Part shown: piece after piece, positions 23,560 to 32,989 of the stretch
Numbering within the stretch: the first letter of the stretch is position 1
How the letters are laid out: the number at the start of each line of letters is the position of its first letter
From: Mallotus nudiflorus
Lineage: Eukaryota > Streptophyta > Magnoliopsida > Malpighiales > Euphorbiaceae
NCBI GenBank assembly: GCA_947683625.1
Contig: CANTUR010000384.1
Location: 928,001 to 992,000, forward strand
DNA length: 64,000 bases
Direction: 5' to 3'
Notes under the pieces: model-generated
Seen by the model: the letters and a program-made list of their open reading frames with translations, nothing else
What the model was told of the DNA's origin: nothing
Database searches by the model: none
Position numbers and translations under genes: made by a program

Positions 23560-24823
23560 AGGGCCCGAAGAAAAGCCTTGGTTTTATGATTTCCAGAAGT
23601 TCATTGAAAAGAGAATTTATCTATATGAAGTGACCTCGAAAGAAAGATATGCTCTTCGTGTTCTTGCATGTAACTATGCAAGTCATAATGGGGTATTATA
23701 CAAAAGAATGCCGAACGGGATGTAGCTCAAGTGTCTAAAAAAGGATGAAGCTGAAGAGGTGATGCAGGTGATTCATGTAGGGGCTTGCGATTCTCATATG
23801 AATGGGATGATTCTAGCAAAGAAGATACTCAGACAAGGGTATTACTGGATGACTATGGAAAAGGATTATATTATGACAGTAAGATAATGCCATAAGTGTC
23901 AGATCCACGGGAATCTTAATCATATGCCTCTAATAGTGCTAAATAGTTTATCATCCCCTTGGCCCTTTGTCGCATGGGGAATTGATATCATAGGAGAAAT
24001 AAGACCGACAACATCAAATGGGCATAAATACGTAGTGGTGGTAATCAATTACTTTTCGAGATGGGTAGAGGCAGAATCTTTCAACACTTTAAAAGCAAAA
24101 CAAATGGCACGATTCATTGAGAAGAGCCTTACTTGCAGATATGGGGTTCCACATCATGTCGTGACAAATAATGGGGTTCAATTTCAAGCAGAAACAGCAG
24201 AGTTGCTACAAAAGTATGGGATTGAACACCATAAATCTTTGCCTTATCACCCTCAAGCTAATGGAGCAGTGGAAGCAGCTAATAAAAATGTCAAGAAAAT
24301 CCTTTCTAAGAGGGTTAAAACCTATAAGGATTAGTCTGAATATCTTCCTTTTGCCTTATGAGGATATAGGACTACAGCTCGAATTGCCACAGGCCAAACA
24401 CCGTTCTCATTGGTATATGGTTGTGAAGCAGTTTTGCCCATAGAAATTGAAATTAAATCCTTGAGAGTAGTCATGGAAGCTAAAATAACTGAGAATGAAT
24501 GGGTGCAAAAAAGATATGATCATCTAGTATCTCTAGATGAGAAATGGATGGATGCTTTATTCCACACTCAAATATATTAGAGAAGGATAGCAAGGGTGTT
24601 TAACAGGAAGGTTAAGCCTAGGAAGATCAAAGCTGGAGATATGGTGCTGAGACAGTCTAGAGCCATGGTGTTCGATCCAAGAGGTAAATTTAGACTGAAT
24701 TAGGAAGGACCGTACTTGGTCAAATTGGTCTTACCTAAAGGAGCTGCTAAGATATCAGCTCTTGAAGGGAATGAGTTTATGGAACCTATTAATTTAGATC
24801 GCCTCAAGAAGTACTACCTGTAA
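23560..24823 (+). pseudogene. Integrase of the Tat element
   Basis: Integrase would join the DNA copy to the genome. The HHCC zinc-binding part is visible (VIHVGACDSHMNGMILAKK, then CHKCQIHG at about 23890). The catalytic core follows: AWGIDIIGEI, FSRWVEAESF, VVTNNGVQF and YHPQANGAVEAANK. The core has D, D and E; the second block reads TNNGVQF where the usual pattern is TDNGxQF, so its Asp is replaced by Asn. The C-terminal part (VFNRKVKPRKIKAGDMVLR, EGPYLV, LKKYYL) ends at the stop near 24821. At least four internal stops occur. Confidence 0.9.
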
Positions 24824-24858
24824 AAAATATGAATAAAAATATAATAAAGAAAATAAAG

Positions 24859-25024
24859 TCCGCTGGCTAGAAAACCTGAAAAGGCTAGTCAAGCAAAAGT
24901 TAGGACATTCGCGCTATTCAGAAAATTCACAAAGGGCTGATAGGAAAAAATTATAGAAATAAATTAAAATAATGGTCCCGCTGATTAGAAAACTCGTAAA
25001 TTGCTAGTCAGGCAAAAATTAGGG
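24859..25024 (+). repeat. Two GAAA-loop stem-loop repeats after pol (copies 1 and 2)
   Basis: Copy 1 (24859-24904): outer stem GGCTAG (24865-24870) pairs with CTAGTC (24885-24890) with one G-U; inner stem CCT-GAAA-AGG is at 24875-24884. Copy 2 (24976-25024): outer stem TGATTAG (24982-24988) pairs with CTAGTCA (25004-25010) with one wobble; its inner stem is degraded. Both end in a CAAAARTTAGG-like tail. Copies 3 and 4 are at 25795-25893. Confidence 0.75.
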
Positions 25025-25217
25025 AAATAAAATGTGGATAATAGGAGTTATGTCATGTGATGTATTAAATGTACTCATTTTGGCCCTAATTAATAAATGA
25101 AATTGAAATTGAAGTTTTGTTAAACTTTGCATATCCTTCTTTATTATAAAGCATAAGTACTTGAAAGGATAACAAAACATAAGAAAGCCTAAAACTAGCT
25201 CAATGAGACCATTCTAT

Positions 25218-26549
25218 CTAGTGATGTCTTTGTTTCTTCCTTTGTGATCCATCATACAAAGCTTGAGTCCTCTTGTACCTAGCAAATCCTGGTGGTTCCG
25301 TCTTTTGGATAACAACCCAAGTTTTGTAATCATCATCAGTAGTAACATCCGCATCCAGGTGTATGTTCCATTCAAGGGCTGTATAAGGCCACAAGCTCCT
25401 AATCTTATCCAGAGAATCTTATCTCAAAGGAAAGCCTTCAAAGTCAGTCATAACAGTAACGATGAATTAAGGGCGACCATATTGATGACAAAGGCGTAAA
25501 GGGGTAAAAAAGGTAGAGAAGTGCAGCCCAGGAATAGGAACACAGTGCTCATATAGCTCAATAGTCATGAACTTTAATCTCCACCAAGGGTAGACCCATG
25601 TAATCTCAGCATCTGAAATCTTCTTCAACCAATCAACCCATTGGTCCATAAAACATTTATCCTTCATTCTCAAAGGATGAGATTGTAGCTGATGAGGTTG
25701 ATAAGTCAAAGGATTAGGGGGTACATTAAGCAAGCTTAGCTTTTCCTGTAACCAAATCTAAAAAAAAAAATGATATAAGAATAATAAAATAAAAGCCCGT
25801 TAAGTTAAAAACTTGAAAGGGCGGCTTAGGCAAAAGTTAGGGCAAGCCTACTAAGTTGAAAACCCGAAAGGGCAGCTTAGGTAAAAGTTAGGCAAAAAAA
25901 AAATGAATAAAAATTTTTGGTTGCATACCTGAAGAAGAAGTAAATTGCCTGAGAAACAGTTATGAATCTTAAAACTGTCAAGCCTAATGATGGTCTCAGC
26001 AAGGATAACTGGCATAGGATTAGCTCCAAGCTCTACCTGTTCCAAGATACTGACAATGCATGTATCAGCACCACCATTATGAGAAACTAGCAAAAATTGA
26101 GCATATAAACAGAGAGTAACTGCTATAATCTAAGAAGCAGTGTTCTTATCCCGAGTCCCACAGTTGGTGATCAGAGAAGAAAGATTGATGGTCGCAGGGT
26201 TATGCATATACATATAAATATAAGCTGGGGGAAAATCAAAGAATGTAACCAATTTTCCAGGAAATTGCATCTCCAAATCAGGAAGGGCTATCATAGCAGT
26301 CGAGTCTAATGTGCATCCCAGAATAGCAGCAAACTCTTCAATCATTGGACAAAGCTCTTGCCCATTAAACCTGAATACATGGTCCTTGACATCCTAGAAG
26401 GTAGAAGCAGCGTGTAGGAGAGTGTTATCAATAGTCAGGTGCTGAAGAGATTTCAGGGATTTGATGTGGAAAGGTTGAAGCTTATTCTAGTCATTGCCAT
26501 TGAAACTTTTAAGAAATTTCTTCATTGTTTGAAGAGATGCTTGAGTCAT
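25218..26549 (-). pseudogene. Antisense gene 1 of the Tat element: DUF7745-like protein
   Basis: On the minus strand, ATG at 26549 opens MTQASLQTMKKFLKSFNGND. It runs, with stops, through DHVFRFNGQELCPMIEEFAA, LGCTLDS and a FSGNLLLLQ end. A GTATGC donor at about 25930 and a TTTTTTTTAG acceptor near 25760 bound an intron. After it come IWLQEKLSLLNVPPNPLTY, ITWVYPWWRLKFMTIE and CVPIPG...TPLRLCHQYGRP, ending with a stop at 25220-25218. The CPxIEEF block, the PWW block and the final CxPLxG...PLRxxRQxGxPQ-like block are what I recall of plant DUF7745 proteins, which occur next to Tat-type elements. The domain name is from memory and function is unknown. At least four stops make it a pseudogene. 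Confidence 0.7.
25795..25893 (+). repeat. Two GAAA-loop stem-loop repeats (copies 3 and 4), inside the antisense intron
   Basis: Copy 3: TTAAG (25800-25804) faces CTTAG (25825-25829), inner CTT-GAAA-GGG at 25812-25821. Copy 4: CTAAG (25851-25855) faces CTTAG (25876-25880), inner CCC-GAAA-GGG at 25863-25872. Both keep the CAAAAGTTAGG-like tail seen in copies 1 and 2. They fall inside the predicted intron of the antisense DUF7745-like gene but are readable hairpins in the sense transcript. Confidence 0.8.
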
Positions 26550-26948
26550 GATGAGGGTATAGAGAATGAAGGAGAATGCCCCTTAAATAGTCTTATATAG
26601 GGAAAGAAAATGAGTTCAGGTGGGAAAAGGATTCTGCTAGCAAAAAAGGATGTGGATAAGGTGATAGAATTTGAGAAGGATTGGGATAAATAGATAATTG
26701 AGAAGATAATTCATTCTTTTAATTGTTTATCTATCTAATATTATCCATCTTGGAAAAGGATTAAGATAAATGGATAATTAATTAAAAAAGATAATGTTCA
26801 TGAACCATCTTTTTTTAATTAGTTATTTCAAAAAAAAATCCATTAAAGTGCAAAACACTGTTTCATTTCTATCTAACAGTGTTCGAGATAGTACAAGAAT
26901 AAAAATAGCAGTACAATAGAGAGCAGTCAGACACATGCACACAGAAAG

Positions 26949-29007
26949 TCAGGAATACAGAAGCTCTAAATCATTCATTTTGTGCTCTGGTATCAGGCCA
27001 TGGGCTCCATCCTCTGGTAGGGTCATCAGGATATGAGTGTCTGGAGATCTAGCAGATGAAATACCAGCACTATACAGATCAAAGCCCAAGTATGCAAGCT
27101 GCCGACGAAGCATCTCATTCTCCCGCTCTAGACCACTGGAATAGCTCTGCATACACAGAAAACACCATGTCATATGCATTACATGCATAACATGCATACA
27201 TTTGCATTGTCTCAATGAGGGCGCTTACCCGCCAACTATCTGTAACCTGCATCATAAATAATCTCTGAGATGAGGCAAGTCCATATAAATACTCTACCTG
27301 TGTCCAGGGAATCTATTTTATAAAATTTTGTTAATATCAATGTCAAGTGTATAGATCCATACAAGAAATAAAGCAAATAGACTCACATGAGAAGCACCTG
27401 GTGGATAAAAGCTAGGAAGTTGAGCATCACCAAACTGCATATGCTGCTCAACTGGAGCCTGAATAGCAAGAGCCCAGTAGAAGATAGACTTTTCTGGAAG
27501 AGAGACATCACTAAGCGTAGTACCGATAAAGGCCCCATCGTGACTAAACCCAACATGCTGAGCAGGATGACCAGGACTAGGTCTGGGCTCAGGGCTCTCA
27601 ATCTCTGGAGCAATCTCAGTCTCCTCATCGATATCAATAGGAGAGTGAACCTCCTCAAACTGTAAAGAGAAGGAGTGAGTCATAGGTTCTAGAAACAGAA
27701 GTTGAAATAATGTGAAATTACCTTATCATCATCAATAGGAACATGCTCCAGGAGGCTCTCATGAATAAAATGCTGATAATGTCAAGAACGCTTAAGGAAA
27801 TCTGAGGTAGCATATCCTTATAGTGCATCTCTCAGCTCTGAACTCATAAGATACGAGCTACAGAGCATAGAGGAGGGGACATCAGATGGAATGCGATGTC
27901 GAGAAGGGCCAGCAGACTAGCGATACACTCGCTCCCCTAAATACCATATCAGACAGCCATAACTAGAGAGCAGGATCCTCATAGGCTCTAAACGGGCTGA
28001 AGCCACCATGGATCATATCACTGGATGTCTTCAGTACCCTCCAACCAATCAGAATTTATGTACAATTTGTGTAAATTTAATCAAATTTCTATTAAACTGT
28101 AGCATACTAATGATTTTATTTTTCCTTACCAGGTGCCACTCGACAGTTTTCAACTGATCACGGTATGTCTGCAAAGTGTGCCTATTGCTAGCAAGGCGAG
28201 AAGAACCCCATCTCATAATCAGAGGAAAGGTCCTATTAGAACTGATAGCATTAAAGCCTCGAATCAGTCTCTATGCTCCAGATCTGAAAAAAAGAGAACA
28301 CATCAGAAAAAGCAAAGAAGAGCAAAAATATAGAGATCAAATAAAGGAGAACATACATGCAAGATGTGCCAAAAGCCACACATTATGACAGTACCTCTAC
28401 AGACAGTGTCCAATTTGCAATAAATATAAGTAAGTGCAGCAGATCCCCAATCTAATGTGGCAACTCGATCCATGTCACGAAGAGGACCCAACAGATCAAT
28501 ACTGACCTCATGACCGATCTCGTAGAAGAGGGTCATGCCTAATAATATCAAGAGGAAATACGTCGCCTTATGAATAATCTGATGAGGAGTCGAAGTAGGA
28601 AGGCGTTTAAATCCTTTAACCAATGATGAAAGAAGAATGTTCTTCCGATTCTTCTATGCTGGGGTGAACCCTATCAAGTCATGTACATACTGACTCCGTG
28701 CATGCTCTAGAAAACTGTAATAGTTGATGTCAAATGGAACTGGGGATCCCCCAAAGGCAATCCCGGTGATAGCAGAGAAGCTCATAGGCAAAATGGTCAG
28801 CTTACCCACACGAGTATGAAAAGTGTGGGTAGTATCCATCTATCGCTCGATCAAAGTGAATAAAGAGTAATGGTCAGATTAGCCTCAAATAGTCGGAAGT
28901 GCAGCAATGAAATGCTTAAATCCAGAAGCCTAAATCAGATGTGTCACTTATTATGGCAGTCCATGAAACAATTCTCGGGCTAGATTGAAACAGCCCGTGA
29001 ACTTCAT
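26949..29007 (-). pseudogene. Antisense gene 2 of the Tat element: plant mobile domain (PMD) protein
   Basis: On the minus strand, ATG at 29007 opens MKFTGCFNLARELFHGLP and continues, with stops, into GFKHFIAALPTI, IERWMDTTHTFHTRVGKLTI and FSAITGIAFGGSPVPF. Then come LDWGSAALTYIYCKLDTVCRG and FWHILH. After introns follow PLIMRWGSS...QTYRDQLKTVEWHL, LIWYLGERVYR, an acidic stretch (IDIDEETEIAPEIE) and a C-terminal coiled segment LERENEMLRRQLAYLGFDLY ending at 26949. The ERW-THTFH, DxxxxxDWGSAALAxLY and CGFWxLL blocks are typical of the plant mobile domain, shared by host MAIL/MAIN-type proteins and by several transposons. About ten stops make it dead here. Exon borders are approximate. Confidence 0.75.
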
Positions 29008-30034
29008 TGGATGCTATTTTGATTTCAAAAAGAAAATAATAATTAATTAATTGAAAGCTTAATTAATTAATCAAAGAACTTAAATTGAAGGATTTGATTA
29101 GTTAATTAATTAATTAATTAATTGCCTTAAAAAAAAAATTATGATCGGCAATATAGATTGTCGACCGGCAATTTAGAATGCCGATTGGCATTCCAGATTA
29201 CGGATCGACAATCTACCATACCGATCGACATTAACCCCGTGGATCAAAAATCTAGAATTCCGACCAGAATTCCAGACATCCAATCCTCCATTCTGACAAC
29301 CTGGGAGTCAAATTTTATATTTTCAAAGTTAATTTCAATTTATCATGCATTTTCATATTAATTTCTGACTAATATACATGTCAATGTCAATTTCTACTCT
29401 GTAACTAACTCTAATTACTAATTATATAGGTAATATTTTTGCAGAAATAAGTAGAAGTGAGAAAAGTTACCTTATTACCTACATCTCTGCACCTGTGGGT
29501 ATGTAAATGAGTCAAGGGAAAGATAGTTGAGTCTTCTTGAAGTTCCAGATTATTCTGAGGAAAATAAAGAGGTAGAATCCTATGACATTCTAAAGTCTCA
29601 GCTCCTTCATGTTGTCTATGTGATGAGGAGGCTATAGGATCAAACGGATTGAAAATCGGACAACAGATGGTGAAGAAATCAAGAAAAGAAAAATCAAGAT
29701 CAAGTGAAAAAAAAAGAAGAAGAAAAGAATGGGAAGAGAAGTGAAGTGATCGATAAAAGGGAAAGAATATATAAAAGGGAGAATATCCATTTTAATCCTT
29801 TCAATTTATTTACTTTTTATCTATCTTTTCTTTCTTGTAGTTTGGTCCATAATTGCATTCTGATTAGGAACATGTTCCTAATTAAATCATGACATTCATC
29901 AAATTAATAATTCATTGACTTATTAAGACTGCATAATCAATCTATGTTCTTGAATCTTCTGTCAAATACAAAATATAGAACAAGATTACAGAACCCATTT
30001 TTTGTATTTTACATGCATGATTTCAATCAAAGGT
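29008..30034. other. Non-coding internal region of the Tat element
   Basis: About 1 kb between the antisense PMD start and the hairpin arrays. It has a TTAATTAA-rich tract at 29038-29130, then GATCGGCAAT-type repeats (29145-29230) and then unremarkable sequence. No coding domain was recognised. The promoter of the antisense gene, if it has its own, should lie near the low-coordinate end. Confidence 0.5.
29145..29232. repeat. Degenerate ~20-bp GATCGGCATT tandem repeats with short hairpins
   Basis: Four to five tandem variants of GATCGGCATT. Adjacent copies form hairpins: ATTGTC-gacc-GGCAAT at 29157-29172 (one wobble) and AATGCC-gatt-GGCATT at 29177-29192 (perfect). The same motif is expanded in the 3' LTR at 31027-31105 and reduced in the 5' LTR at about 15303-15340. 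Confidence 0.7.
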
Positions 30035-30675
30035 TTCATATGCTGCACAGTAGCTATGATATGAATTTAAAATCATTATGTTATGTGATGCACAGTAGTC
30101 ATAACCTTCATTATGTTATGTACTGCATAGCAGCTATGACATAAACTTTCAAATTCCTCATTGCTAGACGTTCCACAGGAACTATAGCAAGTTTTCAATT
30201 CAATTACACTAGACGTCCCATAGGGAATATAATGTTCATCGTTAGATGTCCCATAGGGAATATAATAAAATTCAATTCAATTACACTAGATGTCCCATAG
30301 GGAATATAATGTGCATCGTTAGATGTCCCACAGGGAATATAATGATATTTCAATTCAAGACTATATGACCGAGTGTAGTCAGCATTGTATGATCGAGTGC
30401 AATGTATCCTCAATTGATTATATGACCGAGTATAATTGGCATCATACGACCGAGTATGATGTAATTTATTTCAATTCATCTACACTAGATGTCCCATAGG
30501 GAATATAATGTGCATCATTAAATGTCCCATAAGGAATATAACGAAATTCATCATTGCTAGACATTGCATAGGAACTATAGCAAGTTTTCAACTTATCATC
30601 GCTAAATGTCCCACAAGGAATATAGCGAAACTCATTTTCACAAAGTCCACTAGACGTTCCATAGGAAATATAGTG
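30035..30675. repeat. Three families of tandem hairpins just upstream of the 3' LTR
   Basis: Family I (three copies, 30035-30144) has a CAGTAG-containing loop with stems TTCATAT/ATATGAA, GTTATG/CATAAC and TTATGT/ACATAA. Family II (about ten copies, 30161-30346 and 30481-30675) has the core GTCCCATAGGGA; its outer stems vary as pairs: TTGCTA/TAGCAA, ATCGTTA/TAATGAT, TCGCTA/TAGCGA, CACTA/TAGTG. Family III (four copies, 30359-30461) has loop TGACCGAG; its stems are GACTATA/TGTAGTC, CATTGTA/TGCAATG, ATTATA/TATAAT and CATCATA/TATGATG. Short coding frames crossing this region are by-products of the repeats. Confidence 0.85.
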
Positions 30676-30814
30676 CGACTTATCAAACACTACACCTTGC
30701 TCAACAATTTGAGCATCAATCTATCACTTAGGATACAATCGGGTGTCCTAATTTCTTTCTTTCGAAATTGTGTGCTTCTTTTGCTTTGCCGTAATTTGTC
30801 AAGCAAACAACGAC

Positions 30815-30827
30815 AAAGGGGGGCAAC
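30815..30827 (+). other. Polypurine tract of the Tat element
   Basis: AAAGGGGGGCAAC lies directly before the 3' LTR start (TATAAGC, mutated from TGTAAGC). A G-rich purine run here primes plus-strand DNA synthesis in LTR elements. Confidence 0.75.
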
Positions 30828-32858
30828 TATAAGCACCTAATTTCAGGATGCAATTGTGCACAATTATGACGTAAGCCTCTATGATGAAATTTGCTCAAAA
30901 ATTGAACTTGGTTGTTGATTTTCTGGACTTTAAGGACTAAATTGCAATGTTTTTTTTATGATTTGATTGCAAATAAGTCATTTTTTCAGGGGTCTTTTGG
31001 TAATTAAAAGTTAAAAAAAATATTAGGATCGGCATTGGACCGGGATTGTGTAATGTCGATCGGCATTAGACAATGCCGATTGGCATTGCACAGTACCGAT
31101 GTGCAATAATTCCATTTTTTGATATTTTTTGCATATTTTTCCTTTTTTTTTATCGATTTATTGGTTGAAAATTCAAATTTTTATTTGATAAGGTTTTTTT
31201 TTTTAAAAAAGAAACGCAGAAGATATTTTTTTTGAAATCAAAACAAATGCTATCTGATATGATTAGATAGGTCTGTTCCTCATTTGGAGGAAGTTTAGTA
31301 TGCACAGACTCTGCATTTAAAAGCAGAGTCTGCATGCGTGCTGGAAAAAAAGAAAAAAAAAGGTTTTTTAGCAAGAGGATTTTTACATACGGAAAAAAAA
31401 GGCTTTGATTTCTCTGTTCTTTAAAAACCTTAACTTTTGCAGTTCATTTGAGGAAGGTGATACAATGATTATTAGTCTTTAAATCAACACTTAGTCAATT
31501 CCATTGGTGAAAATCCTAATCTGAGGGGCCGAAAAAGGGCATATGCACAACATTCACTTTTTCTTTTTTCTCTTATGTGATTTTTATTCATTTCGTTAAT
31601 TATTTTATTATTTAATTTCACTACTAATTTGATTGTTTTTTTTGTGGATTGAGGAGGAAGATACCGCTTGTGTTTAATTGAACAGAAGATCCATGGAATG
31701 CCATGGATGAGCCTGTACTATTTTAATAATAGTTCTTAGGATTTTAATTGTTGTTCTGCATTTTTGTATCCTGTGTAATTTATTTTAATTTTTGGGTGTA
31801 TAATTATTTAAATTTAATTCTGTACGTAGTCTGTAATAGCCCGAGTAGTAGGAATAGTGAAAGATTTAAATTTTTGTTCTTTAAAATTGATTAGTAATTA
31901 GGTTCAATTGGGTAAAAATTAATTAAAATTAATGGTGGCTTTAGTTAAATTAGGGTTTGCATGTAATTAATTTAGGGTTTTTTTTTAGAAAATCATTGTA
32001 ATGTTTGTTTGATCTATTTTTTGTGTTTTATTTATTTTAGGCTTATTTTTTTTATGTTTTTATGTTTTGGGCCCCAAGCCAACGTTTAGGTCTAACTTAC
32101 TTAATAAATAGGCTTAAAAAATGATTTAGGTTTTTTAAATAATTAAAATCAACTTAGGCCTATTAGGTTAATTAGATTTTAGGCCTGCTTAATTAATTAA
32201 AATTGTTTAGACTTAGCTCAGCTCATTTAATTGCATTTCTTTTAAAATAAATAGATCTAGGCCCACATTTCATTTAAAATAAAACCAAATTAAGACTTAG
32301 GCCCACTAATTTAATTTCTTCTTTAAAATTGAATAGATTTAAGCTCATATCTTAGAAAGACTAAAAAAATATAGATTTAGGCTCATTAATTAATAGGCCC
32401 ACTTTTTCTATTTCACTTGTAAATAAAATATAGATTTATCTAACTTATTTAAGTAAAATTAACATAGTTTAGACTTAGGGACAACGTGATCTTGAGTGCA
32501 TTTTTTCTTGTAATTTTATTGACTTATTGCCTTTTTGAATAGATGGATGTTAATTAGGGTTTAATAAAATTGCATGTAATTAGAGGATGAAATAATCATT
32601 TATAAAATTATTCTAAATGAACACGAGACTAAGAGAAGTTAGTATTCCGTATCCAGAATCTCCTGGTTGTGGTGCTAATTTTCTTTTAGAGAATCGATTA
32701 CCACCAATCAAATTATCCCAGTTATTACCCTGGGTGGCGACTCCTCATCTCCATGCCATGTCTTTGTGACAGTGGTTAGTGTGTTCTCTAAGGCCCTGAG
32801 CCTAAACAGTGTCGTGGTTGCTAAAATCTTAGACGCGCGCTAAACCCTGCAGTCTACA
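30828..32858 (+). repeat. 3' LTR of the Tat element
   Basis: It aligns with 15104-17114 end to end. Its first dinucleotide has mutated from TG to TA, and it ends TCTACA followed by the GAGTG duplication. It is longer than the 5' LTR, partly because of extra GATCGGCATT repeats at 31027-31105. The first ~100 bp hold about ten differences by eye; other parts are closer. Confidence 0.9.
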
Positions 32859-32863
32859 GAGTG
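32859..32863. repeat. Target-site duplication, right copy (GAGTG)
   Basis: Matches 15099-15103 exactly, closing the Tat insertion. Confidence 0.85.
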
Positions 32864-32989
32864 TTTTTATCTTGTCTGCATGACAAGTTTGTAAATTTCT
32901 TTTTCTTCTCTTCTTTTATTTCTTCCATATTTTTCTTTACATTATTTTCCTTTGGATTTTATTTTTCATGGATTGTACTTATCTTCTGA

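Larger units (their letters stand above)
15104..32858 (+). mobile_element. Complete but decayed Tat-lineage Ty3/gypsy LTR retrotransposon (17.8 kb)
   Basis: Two LTRs of about 2.0 kb bound a 13.7-kb internal region with gag, protease, RT, RNase H, a second RNase H and integrase in that order, typical of Ty3/gypsy. The extra RNase H before integrase, the G-patch-like segment, the TGGCGACTCC-type primer site and antisense genes between pol and the 3' LTR all point to the Tat/Ogre lineage. The 5-bp GAGTG duplication shows that one insertion made the whole unit. Every coding frame carries stops, so it is not autonomous. The LTRs differ by eye by several percent plus a ~40-bp repeat indel, so the insertion is not recent. 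Lineage placement rests on recalled features, not on a tree. Confidence 0.9.

Noticed and set aside
28133..28388. Plus-strand frames rich in Lys and Arg
   Set aside because: They overlap the antisense PMD exon that reads PLIMRWGSS; the opposite-strand protein has the homology.
30204..30690. Minus-strand frames rich in YIPYGT repeats
   Set aside because: They are translations of the family II hairpin repeats; the repeats are palindromic and give similar peptides on both strands.
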